Assembly: GCA_023408315.1 (NCBI GenBank)
Contig: JAEYKI010000019.1
Coordinates: 1-64,000, forward strand
DNA length: 64,000 bases
Reading direction: 5' to 3'
DNA from: Bacillota bacterium
Lineage (GTDB): Bacteria; Bacillota; Clostridia; Christensenellales; Christensenellaceae
The position numbers were made by a program, and so were the translations under genes. The notes beneath the pieces were generated by a model, which saw only the letters and a list, made by a program, of their open reading frames with translations, made no database searches and had not been told where the DNA came from. Numbering within the stretch: the stretch's first letter is position 1; every line of letters starts with the position of its first letter. Shown here piece after piece: positions 17,616-25,928 of the stretch.

Positions 17616-17860
17616 AAATTGGTAAGCATACCTAATTGCATCACATGTAAATCTGCATAAAGGAGTATAGTACTCCACTGATTCAAAATAGCTTTTTAAT
17701 TGGTACCAAATAAAGCGATACATGAGATGACGTCCTCTTCATCACGCCGCGCTGCTGTTTGGCAGCGGCTGGCAGCTCTTTATGGCATGAAGAATACGCA
17801 TTAAAATACCCTTCAGACCTGCAAGCTCGGAGGGTTATTTCTCATTATTAAGATATAGGA

Positions 17861-17899
17861 AAAAGGCCTGCCAAACTTACGTTTTTTTATTTGGCGGGT
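17861..17899 (-). terminator. Terminator-like hairpin downstream of the riboswitch
   Basis: Stem GCCTGCCAAA (17866-17875) with TTTGGCGGGT (17890-17899), one mismatch, followed by a T tract on the minus strand. Together with the hairpins at 17932 and 17589 it forms a row of minus-strand stop signals. Confidence 0.55.
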
Positions 17900-17924
17900 A
17901 ACGCCTATGTGTTGTATTATTACA

Positions 17925-18035
17925 AGAAAAACTGCCGTATGAAGGCAGGTTGACATAATGCATTTACATCTTAGACCCTATGGCTTTGCGTCCTTGCCTT
18001 TCGGCAAGTTTGCCCATAATATCATCAACACGTAG
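17925..18035 (-). ncRNA. Cyclic-di-GMP-I (GEMM) riboswitch with its own terminator
   Basis: Read on the minus strand, the element holds the conserved core GGGCAAAC, a hairpin TTGCC-GAAA-GGCAA with a GNRA tetraloop, then GGACGCAAAGCC and AGGGTCTAA, the consensus of the GEMM-I aptamer. The tetraloop and the GGACGCAAAGCC strand are the most diagnostic parts. It is followed by CTGCC (7-nt loop) GGCAG and TTTTT (17948 down to 17925), a terminator that could be the expression platform. The next gene in this direction starts only at 17505 and is separated by two more terminators, so no obvious target gene remains. It lies just after the M56 peptidase gene. Confidence 0.85.
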
Positions 18036-18037
18036 AA

Positions 18038-18064
18038 GGGAGTAAAAGCCATTTGTTTACTCCC
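18038..18064. terminator. Hairpin after the M56 peptidase gene
   Basis: Stem GGGAGTAAA (18038-18046) with TTTACTCCC (18056-18064), 9-nt loop. It has no T run on the minus strand, so as a terminator it would be weak. It separates the sensor gene from the riboswitch. Confidence 0.5.
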
Positions 18065-18081
18065 TGCATCTTTATGTTAAA

Positions 18082-19791
18082 TTATTTATTAAGCAAAGCT
18101 TGCGCCTCTTCGCTAGATATCTTAACTAACTGATCAATTTCGCCGTTGGCCTTTCTAATAACTTTAAGCGATACACCATTACTTAAAGCTTTTTCACTGT
18201 TGTCAATGAATGTTGCGTTATCACCGTCACTTAAAAAATGAACCGGTTTATTGTTGAATATCCATTGCTTATTGGCCTTATCATAGGAAATGCCATAGTT
18301 TATATAAGCGTTTAGCGAGTTATCCGCGTAATTTGGATCACCTTCAGAAGATGCGGCAGTCTTACCGTTGCCAGCATTCCCGCTTTCTACAGACTCTGAA
18401 CCAGTTGTCATGCCATTAGCAACGCTATTGTTGGAATTTTCTTGTGAAGCACCTTGAACGGATGCATTCTGTGCTTTCTTTATTGATTCAGTGCGGCTAT
18501 CGTATTCTTCCTGAGTTTCGGGAGTTATACCTATAAGTTCATTATTAGAATTACGGACTGCAACTAAATCAACAATTCCATCTGATCGGGTAAAAGAATT
18601 ATAGATGCCCGTTGCTTCAAGTTTATCAGAGAAATACCGTACCAGCTGATTATTGTAATAGAAGTTATCTGAAGCTTTATCGTAAGTTAACCCAAACTGT
18701 TTGTACATTGCATATTTTTCAGCAAGTTCTTCTTTGTTTTGCTGATCAAGCTGTTCCTTTTCCTGATCCGATAAAACCGTATTCGTAGAATATGACCCTT
18801 GATTGTTGGTTTCATTATTACTGGCTGCATACGCTATTCCAGTTCCCAACGTACAAACAATCACTAATGCCAGAATAACTATTCCAACCTTCTTTTTTGT
18901 TGTATCCATAATGGAGAAGATTCTTTTTTTCATACCTTTCTTACCTCCATAAAAATTTGTTGAAAAGGCTGTTTTTATTTTGGATTGTTTTTTAATAACA
19001 ACGATTATGGTCTCACTATACCGCTGCCGCTCGTCAATATCAGCGTCCTTCACTACTTCCGCATCGCAGGAAATTTCGCATTGCACTGCAACTGCCTTCG
19101 CCATCAGATAAACCACAGGATTGAACCAGTGGACAGCAGTCGCAAAAAGCACAAGGCTTTTGTACCATAGATCCCTACGCTTAAAGTGAATCAGTTCATG
19201 TCTGAGGATTAGTGACAGTTCATCCTCGGGGAAGTTATCCCCAGGCAATAAAATAATGGGACTGAATAAACCGGTCAGCATCGGGCTGGCAACACAGGGG
19301 CATATCTTCAATCTTATCTGTCTGCTTATTCCCATGTCACGCATTATCCCTTGTACTGTTTCAAGCACCATCGGATTGGTTACGTGCTCGCCCCAGCGAT
19401 TGACCATCTTCATAAAGCGATAATGCTTCCATACGTGATAAAAAATAAAAGCGGCTGCTCCTATGACCCAAATAATTCCGGCAATCTGGTACCCTGGAAC
19501 GGATGAAAATCCTTGGCTCGATGCGCCGCTTGCGGTAACTGACTTAGCAATACCTTCGACATTTTGGGGTATCAGGTGTTGAATATAAGAAGCGGTATTA
19601 ATCTGAATGATAGGGATATCAAGATGAATCCTGAACGGAATAATAAGGGCGACTGCAATGATCAGCCAAGTGTAGTAAACCCACTTCGCAGTATATCTTT
19701 TTGATAATAATGACGTAAGAGCCATAAGGCCAAGTATAAGTACCGACATAGAGATGGAACAATCAATCAGTGCAGTCAGAAAGCCTTGCAT
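18082..19791 (-). CDS. BlaR1/MecR1-like M56 family membrane metallopeptidase sensor
   Basis: A 569-residue membrane protein. Transmembrane segments are seen at about 8-28, 36-54, 102-120 and 208-228. The zinc protease motif is HELIH (198-202). A fifth hydrophobic span near 300-320 (VGIVILALVIVCTLGTGIAY) leads to an outside domain. BlaR1 carries a penicillin-binding sensor there. Here the domain instead has two similar units (YDKASDNFYYNNQLVRYFSD and YDKANKQWIFNNKPVHFLSD) split by a Ser/Asn-rich linker. It probably senses an unknown signal and destroys the BlaI-like repressor encoded 1 bp upstream. Confidence 0.88.
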   Translation of the reverse strand: MQGFLTALIDCSISMSVLILGLMALTSLLSKRYTAKWVYYTWLIIAVALIIPFRIHLDIPIIQINTASYIQHLIPQNVEGIAKSVTASGASSQGFSSVPGYQIAGIIWVIGAAAFIFYHVWKHYRFMKMVNRWGEHVTNPMVLETVQGIMRDMGISRQIRLKICPCVASPMLTGLFSPIILLPGDNFPEDELSLILRHELIHFKRRDLWYKSLVLFATAVHWFNPVVYLMAKAVAVQCEISCDAEVVKDADIDERQRYSETIIVVIKKQSKIKTAFSTNFYGGKKGMKKRIFSIMDTTKKKVGIVILALVIVCTLGTGIAYAASNNETNNQGSYSTNTVLSDQEKEQLDQQNKEELAEKYAMYKQFGLTYDKASDNFYYNNQLVRYFSDKLEATGIYNSFTRSDGIVDLVAVRNSNNELIGITPETQEEYDSRTESIKKAQNASVQGASQENSNNSVANGMTTGSESVESGNAGNGKTAASSEGDPNYADNSLNAYINYGISYDKANKQWIFNNKPVHFLSDGDNATFIDNSEKALSNGVSLKVIRKANGEIDQLVKISSEEAQALLNK

Positions 19792-19792
19792 A

Positions 19793-20170
19793 TCATTCTC
19801 TCCGTTCTTTTGCCCATTTCATTAATTCTTCAATATCGCTGTCGCTAAGTTGCTTCCCGTCGTAAAGGGTATTAACAAAGCTGAGAAAGGAGTTCTCATG
19901 GTAAAGCTTCATAAAATTGCCCGTTTCAAACTTCAGGTAATCCTCTTTGTCCACCAACGGAAAATAAGTGCGTTCCTTTCCGTTTTTCTCAGTCCTTAAG
20001 TATCCTTTCTCCACAAGCCGAAGCATCAGCGAAATCACAGTAGGCGCTTTCCATTCCCGCTCATTACCCAACTGTTCCATAATCATGTTGGTTGTAATCG
20101 GCGGCTCATTGGCCCATACGACCTTCATTATCTCAAATTCCGTATCCGGTAACTTTTTTAAGCTGTTCAT
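19793..20170 (-). CDS. BlaI/MecI family repressor
   Basis: A 125-residue winged-helix repressor. The N-terminus LPDTEFEIMKVVWANEPPIT, the recognition region WKAPTVISLMLRLVEKGYL and the following KNGKERTYFPLVDKEDYL are typical of BlaI/MecI/CopY proteins, as is the helical dimerization C-terminus. AAAAGGAGATGG precedes the ATG. It is the first gene of a two-gene operon with the M56 peptidase and almost certainly represses its own promoter through the repeats at 20189-20270. Cleavage by the partner peptidase is expected from the family. Confidence 0.93.
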   Translation of the reverse strand: MNSLKKLPDTEFEIMKVVWANEPPITTNMIMEQLGNEREWKAPTVISLMLRLVEKGYLRTEKNGKERTYFPLVDKEDYLKFETGNFMKLYHENSFLSFVNTLYDGKQLSDSDIEELMKWAKERRE

Positions 20171-20188
20171 TTAACCATCTCCTTTTTA

Positions 20189-20270
20189 GGCAATTGTCTA
20201 ATTTATATTTTACAGTTGTCTAAATTTGATGTCAATAGATTTCAGAAACATTTTTTACAGTTGTCTAAAA
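20189..20270 (-). promoter_or_regulatory. BlaI-type operators and promoter
   Basis: On the minus strand TTGACA (20230-20235) and TAAAAT (20207-20212) are spaced by exactly 17 bp. The 17-bp sequence TTTTACAGTTGTCTAAA occurs twice, at 20208-20224 (inside the promoter spacer and overlapping -10) and at 20253-20269 (upstream of -35). A partial third copy, CAATTGTCTAAT, lies at 20191-20202. Each contains the ACA..TGT dyad expected of BlaI/MecI operators. Confidence 0.85.
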
Positions 20271-20394
20271 TATAATAGCCGAATATTTCACAAGTCATCT
20301 TAAAAACTATTTTACATTGCTGAATTCGTCCATTATGAAATGAGCGTGTACTACTTTTTAGATAATTTAATTTTATGTTGTAAATAAGGGGATT

Positions 20395-20476
20395 TTAAGG
20401 GGGTGTACCCCTTAACAAGCGACTTTGGCTATCCAAAGTCAGTGCTTGCTACAACACGAGACAGTATCTCGTGTTG
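20395..20476 (+). other. Three consecutive hairpins, oriT-like
   Basis: Three near-perfect inverted repeats follow each other: TTAAGGGG/CCCCTTAA (20395-20415); CAAGC-GACTTTGG with CCAAAGTC-AGT-GCTTG (20416-20448); and CAACACGAGA/TCTCGTGTTG (20452-20476). This layout resembles transfer origins of mobilizable clostridial elements, and a MobC-like gene is about 4 kb away. No relaxase is present in the window, so the assignment is inferred. No gene is seen in the whole stretch 20281-20566. Confidence 0.5.
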
Positions 20477-20566
20477 CAATTCACTTACAATTGTTCTCTA
20501 ATTCACCAGCCGAAAAGAGAGATGTATTTACTAAAAAAATATTTGTTTTTGGTTTCGTTACAGTCT

Positions 20567-21247
20567 TTAATGCTCTTGTAGATGTCCAAAGTCAATACCG
20601 CTTATGGCGTTTTCGTACAAAAACACCTTGATGTCTTTCATATCACCTTTGTAATAACTCACCAGAAGATTGTTGAACTGCTCCATATTATTCTCTTTGA
20701 TTGTTAATATGCCATTGCCTGCCGTCACCAGCAATTTGTTTGCAAGCAGGAGCGACGTACGTTTGTTGCCGTCCCAAAAAATCTGAAGACGCATGCCCCA
20801 AAGAAATACTGCAATTGCCTTTTCCGTATTTGTGATATCTGCGGAAAGAAGTTCGGCCAGTTCTTTTTCCGCTTCTGCGGCCACGGGTATGGGTGGTTCG
20901 TATTCCACACCCGAAATACCAATATGGCCTGTCCGTAATTTGCCCCATTCCAATGCCTCATTGCGCGCGACGAACTCGTTGAGCTTGCAAATAAAAGGCA
21001 GGGTAACCGGTTCGTCAATATGATCCAGCAAAAACCTCCATGCGTCGCGTATATTAAGCACCGCCTGGATATCGTCAAGCGTCACACTAGGTACATTCAC
21101 GCCATCTAATATCGTTTTGGTTTGTGGGAATGTGATATTCCGGTTTTCCATCTGCATTCCACAGTAAATATTCTCGTCCATCTTTTTCTTGGCAAGAAAA
21201 ATATTCTGTTCTCTCGTTAAACTGTATCTATCTTGAAAGTTTTGCAT
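20567..21247 (-). CDS. Fic domain protein with a divergent active-site motif
   Basis: A 226-residue Fic/Doc-fold protein. Fic enzymes transfer AMP or other groups to target proteins using HxFx(D/E)GN(G/K)R. Here the motif is Q155-I-F-W-D-G-N-K-R163, so the catalytic His is replaced by Gln while the phosphate-binding loop is kept. Other Fic-fold features are present: ITFPQTKTILDG near 39-49 and LRTGHIGISGVEYEPP near 104-119. GAGGTGG precedes ATG 21247. The gene stands alone, near the oriT-like region. It may belong to a non-AMPylating subclass; the activity is uncertain. Confidence 0.82.
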   Translation of the reverse strand: MQNFQDRYSLTREQNIFLAKKKMDENIYCGMQMENRNITFPQTKTILDGVNVPSVTLDDIQAVLNIRDAWRFLLDHIDEPVTLPFICKLNEFVARNEALEWGKLRTGHIGISGVEYEPPIPVAAEAEKELAELLSADITNTEKAIAVFLWGMRLQIFWDGNKRTSLLLANKLLVTAGNGILTIKENNMEQFNNLLVSYYKGDMKDIKVFLYENAISGIDFGHLQEH

Positions 21248-21316
21248 TATACCCACCTCTAACCATACATTAAGATTATAGCTAATAGGTAAAATCTATA
21301 CAATGAGAATACCTGA

Positions 21317-21829
21317 TTATATCCTTGAGTCTATCAGAACGATTTCCGATCCGTTTTTCCGTGCGTAATTTACGGCGTGTCCGGTTGCACCTGGCATACC
21401 GTTCCATATGGCAATCATATGGCCGGAAACGTCCGCCATAAAGCAGCCACAGCTGTGTGATGGGATTCTTGCGTAATACGTCTGTAGTATGATTGTTTGG
21501 TTGGCTCTGTCTAAAATATCTAAATAACGAATGCGGTAATTTTGGGGCCAGCGGCTGACCCATTTATTATTGGCAGTGACCACAACCAGACGTATCGGAT
21601 CGTCTGGATAGGCTCTTTTAAAGTCAAGAACGATCTCTGCTCCCCAAATGCCCACAATCTGTGCCATGCTTGCAAGAAATGTGGTTACGCCCTTTTTGCG
21701 AATTTCCTCAATCTCAACCGCTAGTTTCATTTTTAGTTTTGTACAATCTTCTTGCGCCTCGTCATATCTGAAAGTAAACTTATTAAGTTGGCGTCCTGTA
21801 ATACAACATATATTCTGTTTGGTATCCAT
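21317..21829 (-). CDS. SLOG-family (DUF1273-like) protein, copy 1
   Basis: A 170-residue Rossmann-like protein of the SLOG superfamily. It opens with CCITGRQLNKFTF, similar to the CCITGH start of DUF1273/YpsA proteins, and continues with AVEIEEIRKKGVTTFLASMA and GAEIVLDFKRAYPDDPIRL. SLOG proteins bind nucleotide-derived ligands, and some act in defence signalling. It is divergent from an Xre regulator (21943) with palindromic operators between them. A clearly related protein at 30792-31334 has the same arrangement. Confidence 0.78.
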   Translation of the reverse strand: MDTKQNICCITGRQLNKFTFRYDEAQEDCTKLKMKLAVEIEEIRKKGVTTFLASMAQIVGIWGAEIVLDFKRAYPDDPIRLVVVTANNKWVSRWPQNYRIRYLDILDRANQTIILQTYYARIPSHSCGCFMADVSGHMIAIWNGMPGATGHAVNYARKNGSEIVLIDSRI

Positions 21830-21842
21830 CCGCTCCTCCGTT

Positions 21843-21890
21843 TAATGCGATAATCGCATTATTTTTTATTTTACTGCGTATATCGCATTA
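21843..21890. promoter_or_regulatory. Palindromic operators between SLOG and Xre genes (pair 1)
   Basis: A perfect 19-bp palindrome TAATGCGATAATCGCATTA (21843-21861) and a second, imperfect site TGCG-TATAT-CGCA (21875-21887) lie in the divergent gap. They are probably bound by the Xre protein at 21943. Confidence 0.75.
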
Positions 21891-21942
21891 AAACAATTGT
21901 ATTCTCAAATAAAATTTGAATAGTAAGTGTCGGAGGTTGACA

Positions 21943-22191
21943 ATGAAACCACGGAATAGTCCACCAGGGAATAAAAACATTATTGGTACCAAGGTCGTTG
22001 TAATAAGAAAAGCAAAAAAAATAAAACAGAAAGATTTTTTGGCTAAGCTGCAAACATTAGGTATGGATATTAGTGCAACAAGCTTATCGCGTCTTGAAGG
22101 TCAATATCGCCTCGTTCAGGATTATGAAGTGGTTATTGTGGCAAAGGCCTTGGATATAACGGTAGAAGAGCTACTTAACATACGCAATTAA
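21943..22191 (+). CDS. Xre-type helix-turn-helix regulator (pair 1)
   Basis: An 82-residue DNA-binding protein. The helix-turn-helix spans about 15-70 (GTKVVVIRKAKKIKQKDFL, then ISATSLSRLEGQYRLVQDYE). It ends in ALDITVEELLNIRN, the usual Cro/CI-type close. The ATG at 21943 has GGAGG 6 nt upstream; an earlier in-frame TTG/ATG lacks one. It is divergent from the SLOG gene and most likely controls both through the palindromes between them. Confidence 0.85.
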   Translation: MKPRNSPPGNKNIIGTKVVVIRKAKKIKQKDFLAKLQTLGMDISATSLSRLEGQYRLVQDYEVVIVAKALDITVEELLNIRN

Positions 22192-22505
22192 ACCTTAAAG
22201 CGGACTCCATTATATTCTCTCTGAAATATTAAAACTTAATATATTATACTTAAATGACTGATTCTAATAAGCTTAAACATTATATCTAAGCAATAATAAA
22301 CTCAAACTTTTTTATAATACTTAAAATTGGTTTTCTATTTTTGTTAAATGTTGTAATTGATTGTAGATTGATGTATATTAAATGTACAAGTTCTAAATCG
22401 AAGTATTATTTAATCCCCATAGACTAAAGGTAAAACAAAAATGTAAAATTACTCATTTGAGTCACATCTAAAAAGAAAAGCTAACTTAGTATTGGGGGGG
22501 TAGAG
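22192..22505. other. AT-rich intergenic region before the ABC three-component operon
   Basis: Very AT-rich with no gene. A run of G (22494-22500) just before 22506 serves as ribosome site for the next gene. A promoter is expected here, but several AT-rich hexamers compete and I cannot choose one. Confidence 0.45.
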
Positions 22506-23477
22506 TTGGAAAGAGATTTTAGATATTTGAGAGACCAACACGGAGATGCTGGTGCTCGTGAAATTTTTGAAAATATATGTACTCAACTGATGCACGCCTG
22601 CTTCGGAAGTGATGCTCACAACATTCGAGTTAGCAAAGGCGATGAGGGCATCGATATTTTGATCGGTGATTTTGAAAAATCAATAGAAAATTATCAGTGC
22701 AAATACTTTATAGATGGATTAGGTGACTCTCAAAAAAAACAAATTAGAGACTCATTCAAACGTGCAATTGAAGCCCCTGACTATAAAATGAAAAAATGGG
22801 TGCTTTGTGTTCCATGTACTCTTGATGCAAAAGAATTCAAATGGTGGAGCGAATGGAGTAATCAGAAACACAAAATCCACGGCATTGAAGTTTCCTTATT
22901 TGATGGCGGATATCTTATTTCACAATTAAAGAAATACGATATTTACAATGCCGTATTTGATGATGATATGCGTCAAAAACTCGATCAAATTCTTTCATAT
23001 ATTGAATCGGAAAAAATTCGTATTTCTAATGAGATTATTCTTCTTCTTGATGATGTTGATATGGACAACTATGATGATATGCTGTTCGTAAAAAAATTGG
23101 AAAACGCCAAAATCGAATTGATTGATGGATGTAAACGCGACTTTTTTAATGCGGAATTTGCAGAGTATATTATTAAGAGCAAAGGAGATTCCGAAAGAGT
23201 ACGTCTGTTTAATAATCTCAAAAGTAAAATATATGGGTTTTGGCAAACCCAGTATAGAAGGTATCAGGATGAAGAAAATGGGAATGAATTGTTGACCAGA
23301 ACATACGAGAGAATCGAAGATGCAGATACAACAACTTTGAGCTGTAGCCCATTACCTGAAGTTAGTTTACTTGCGAAAAAAGGAATACTCCATCAATGGG
23401 CAGAAGAATGCAGCATAGGTTGGCTTAAGGATTATAAAAGCAAATTAGAAGAATACCTTAAGCACAGGGAGGCGTAG
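22506..23477 (+). CDS. ABC three-component system nuclease-like effector
   Basis: A 323-residue protein with an N-terminal restriction-endonuclease-like domain: GDEGIDILIG (Asp50) and YQCKYF (Gln64, Lys66) give the Mrr-type D...QxK site. The C-terminal half (from about 170) is helical and resembles the C-terminal domain shared by effectors of ABC three-component defence systems. Translation starts at TTG 22506 behind a G-rich ribosome site. The next gene begins 1 bp after the stop. It is probably the toxic nuclease unleashed by the ATPase at 23960. The family name is inferred from gene order and motifs. Confidence 0.75.
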   Translation: MERDFRYLRDQHGDAGAREIFENICTQLMHACFGSDAHNIRVSKGDEGIDILIGDFEKSIENYQCKYFIDGLGDSQKKQIRDSFKRAIEAPDYKMKKWVLCVPCTLDAKEFKWWSEWSNQKHKIHGIEVSLFDGGYLISQLKKYDIYNAVFDDDMRQKLDQILSYIESEKIRISNEIILLLDDVDMDNYDDMLFVKKLENAKIELIDGCKRDFFNAEFAEYIIKSKGDSERVRLFNNLKSKIYGFWQTQYRRYQDEENGNELLTRTYERIEDADTTTLSCSPLPEVSLLAKKGILHQWAEECSIGWLKDYKSKLEEYLKHREA

Positions 23478-23478
23478 T

Positions 23479-23970
23479 ATGGAAGCTGGTTTTTCCGACT
23501 ATATCAATGATGCAGTTCGTATTCTGATATTATTAGACTCAGTGAAAGATCGAAAGTCTTTGAAAATGACTGAAAGTAGAATTAAATTATACGATTACTT
23601 TTTAAAATTTCCATGTACAATGCTCGGCAGTGATTTGCAGAACCTAGGCACTAAGTGGAACTTTGATGAATACTATGCTTTTTTTCACTGGCAGCCAGAT
23701 TTAATTAGATATAGACAAAGTTTGAACTATTTAATTGCAAAGGGCTTTATAGAGAAGAGCCTAGCGGATAGCACCATTCTTTATACAATAAATGATTTGG
23801 GTATTGAAGCACTTAATCACATTGAAAATTCATACAAAAGTGATCTCATAGAGTTGGCAAAGAATTTTATCCCAAAAGTTGAGAAGCTTTCGGATTCTAA
23901 AATTGAACAACTTATACGAGAAAAGTCAAATTTATACTTGAGAGCGGGAGGGTTTAGATGTGAAAGTTAA
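23479..23970 (+). CDS. ABC three-component system middle component
   Basis: A 163-residue protein with the look of a winged-helix domain: RIKLYDYFLKFPCTML, then DLIRYRQSLNYLIAKGFIEK and a beta wing (STILYTINDLGIEAL). In ABC three-component systems a small protein of this size lies between effector and ATPase and links them. It overlaps the ATPase gene by 11 bp and sits 1 bp from the effector gene, so all three are surely co-translated. I rely mainly on context for its name. Confidence 0.72.
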   Translation: MEAGFSDYINDAVRILILLDSVKDRKSLKMTESRIKLYDYFLKFPCTMLGSDLQNLGTKWNFDEYYAFFHWQPDLIRYRQSLNYLIAKGFIEKSLADSTILYTINDLGIEALNHIENSYKSDLIELAKNFIPKVEKLSDSKIEQLIREKSNLYLRAGGFRCES

Positions 23971-25870
23971 AATTAAATTGGTTTCTTTAACCCTTATCGG
24001 CGTTAGAAAAAACTATACAATTGTATTTCGGGATGGCTTCAACTATATTTCTGGGCCGACATCAACGGGTAAAACGTCAATTTTGGAGATGATTGACTAT
24101 GCACTTGGTTCTAAGGGGCATAAGTCATACATTGAAATTGGTAGTTCTTGTTCTCATGTAGAACTGGTATTATTTATTGGTAATGTAAAGTATAAGATAA
24201 GGAGACAATTGCCCGATTTTAAAGCCTCTGTTGTTGTTGAAGATTGGAACGAGGAAAAGCAAAAGTATCTTTTCTATAATCGCTTTGAAATTGATAGCCC
24301 AAGTAATCCAAAATCTCTTTCTGCGTTTTTGATTGAAAAAATAGGCCTGACTAATATGACGATTTCCGGACAAACTTTTAGCTTCCGTGATTTATATAAA
24401 TATTGCTATATCAAGCAAACTGAGATCGATAATGAAGATATTCTGGAAGAAAAATCTTGGGAGAAAAATTTCAAGCGAAAAGCTACTTTTGAAATTATAT
24501 TTAATATTTACGATAAAACTTTGGAAGAGTTTAGATCAAGTTTAGAGCAGAAAAAAGAAGAGGCAAAGGAACTGGCAATTAAACTGACAGGAATACAAGA
24601 CTTTTTAGCTTCAGTTGATATAGCCAACTTACAAGAATGTACACAAAAAGACTCTATATTGCGGCAAGAAGTAACGGCATTGCAGCAGCAATTATCTGCT
24701 TTAAAAAAGGATAAGGGTGTGGACTCTGCTGCGTCAATGGCGTTAAGAAAAGAGATCGAACATATCAAGATTGCCCTTGAAACAGCTGCTGAGGAGAAAA
24801 TGGATCAAGAACAATACGTAAACAAATTAAGGCTTCTTTACAACCAATATAATAGCGAAATAGAGAAGAAGGAGCTTGCTATAGACGGCTATATGGCATT
24901 TAATCAGTACGAATTCCTTTTTTGCCCTAATTGTTTAAAACCATTGCCCCGTTCCGACAGTGTAGAGGTTTGTTGCCTATGTGGTAGTGAAAAAAGTGAT
25001 GATAAGAGTGAGCTAATATTGCTGAAAAAGGATATTTCTATTATAAAAAGAAAGGCCAATGAGCTGTTAAAATTTATTGAGGTTGAAGATCGCAAATACG
25101 ATGACATCTTACGAAAGGAGTCTGAATATAGGACGAGGCTTCAGGAGTCAGAACTGGAATTGCAGCATCTATCAAGAGACTATGTAAACCCTAACATGGA
25201 GCAAATCGAATATATTAATTATGAAATAGGAAAGAAAAATAGGCTTATATTTGAATTGCAAAAAGACTTAAGTATGTTTGAAGAGGTTGAGCGTTACGAG
25301 CAGTTAATAAAAGATAAGGATTCGTCCATCAAAAATTTGAAAGATAACATTAAAGTCATAACGGAAAATGCTGTAGATAAACAAGAACTAATGACATCAT
25401 TATCACAAACTTTTGAAAATATCTTAAGAGGATTTAATTACCCTAAATTAAGTATGGCATATATTGATGAAAAAAACTATCTTCCTTATGTCCGCGGACA
25501 TAAGTATGATGACATTGGAAGCTCGGCGGGTGTCACCTTAATTACAATGGCGTATTATTTTGCAATTATGCTTGTGGGCTCCAATATAGAATTCAGTCAT
25601 CCAAATTTATTAATTATTGATTCTCCTAGAAAAAATCTTGGCTCACAGGCGGCCAAAAACGAGGAAGAAGAATTCAAGGATGAAAAAATATTTAATGCAA
25701 TAATTAAGTATTTATATGATACCGCAGAGAGCATGAAAGATAAGATTCAAGTTATTGTTGTAAGTAATGGATATCCCGAATTTCTAACCAAAGACTGCAT
25801 CATAGCTGAATTTGATTCTGATGGTCGGGATGGTTTGTCCAAGGGCCTAATTGACGACGCGATCAATTAA
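23960..25870 (+). CDS. SMC/Rad50-like ABC ATPase of a three-component system
   Basis: A 636-residue ATPase. Walker A is GPTSTGKTS (32-40). A long coiled coil (about 185-480) is broken by a zinc hook with Cys322, Cys325, Cys338 and Cys341 (CPNC and CCLC). The second half of the ATPase has GSSAGVTLITMAYYF (signature region) and LLIIDSPRKNLG (Walker B). The GTG start at 23960 has GGGAGGG 8 nt upstream. Such proteins sense foreign DNA ends or structures and activate the linked effector. The coiled-coil layout also resembles RecF/Rad50 proteins in general. Confidence 0.85.
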   Translation: MKVKIKLVSLTLIGVRKNYTIVFRDGFNYISGPTSTGKTSILEMIDYALGSKGHKSYIEIGSSCSHVELVLFIGNVKYKIRRQLPDFKASVVVEDWNEEKQKYLFYNRFEIDSPSNPKSLSAFLIEKIGLTNMTISGQTFSFRDLYKYCYIKQTEIDNEDILEEKSWEKNFKRKATFEIIFNIYDKTLEEFRSSLEQKKEEAKELAIKLTGIQDFLASVDIANLQECTQKDSILRQEVTALQQQLSALKKDKGVDSAASMALRKEIEHIKIALETAAEEKMDQEQYVNKLRLLYNQYNSEIEKKELAIDGYMAFNQYEFLFCPNCLKPLPRSDSVEVCCLCGSEKSDDKSELILLKKDISIIKRKANELLKFIEVEDRKYDDILRKESEYRTRLQESELELQHLSRDYVNPNMEQIEYINYEIGKKNRLIFELQKDLSMFEEVERYEQLIKDKDSSIKNLKDNIKVITENAVDKQELMTSLSQTFENILRGFNYPKLSMAYIDEKNYLPYVRGHKYDDIGSSAGVTLITMAYYFAIMLVGSNIEFSHPNLLIIDSPRKNLGSQAAKNEEEEFKDEKIFNAIIKYLYDTAESMKDKIQVIVVSNGYPEFLTKDCIIAEFDSDGRDGLSKGLIDDAIN

Positions 25871-25928
25871 AAGTGACTTGAGCTTTCTTATTCATCAAAT
25901 TTATCCTATGCTAATTTGGAGAGAAACA

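Noticed and set aside
20567..21256. Upstream GTG start for the Fic gene
   Set aside because: The GTG at 21256 lies inside the ribosome site GAGGTGG; ATG 21247 has correct spacing.
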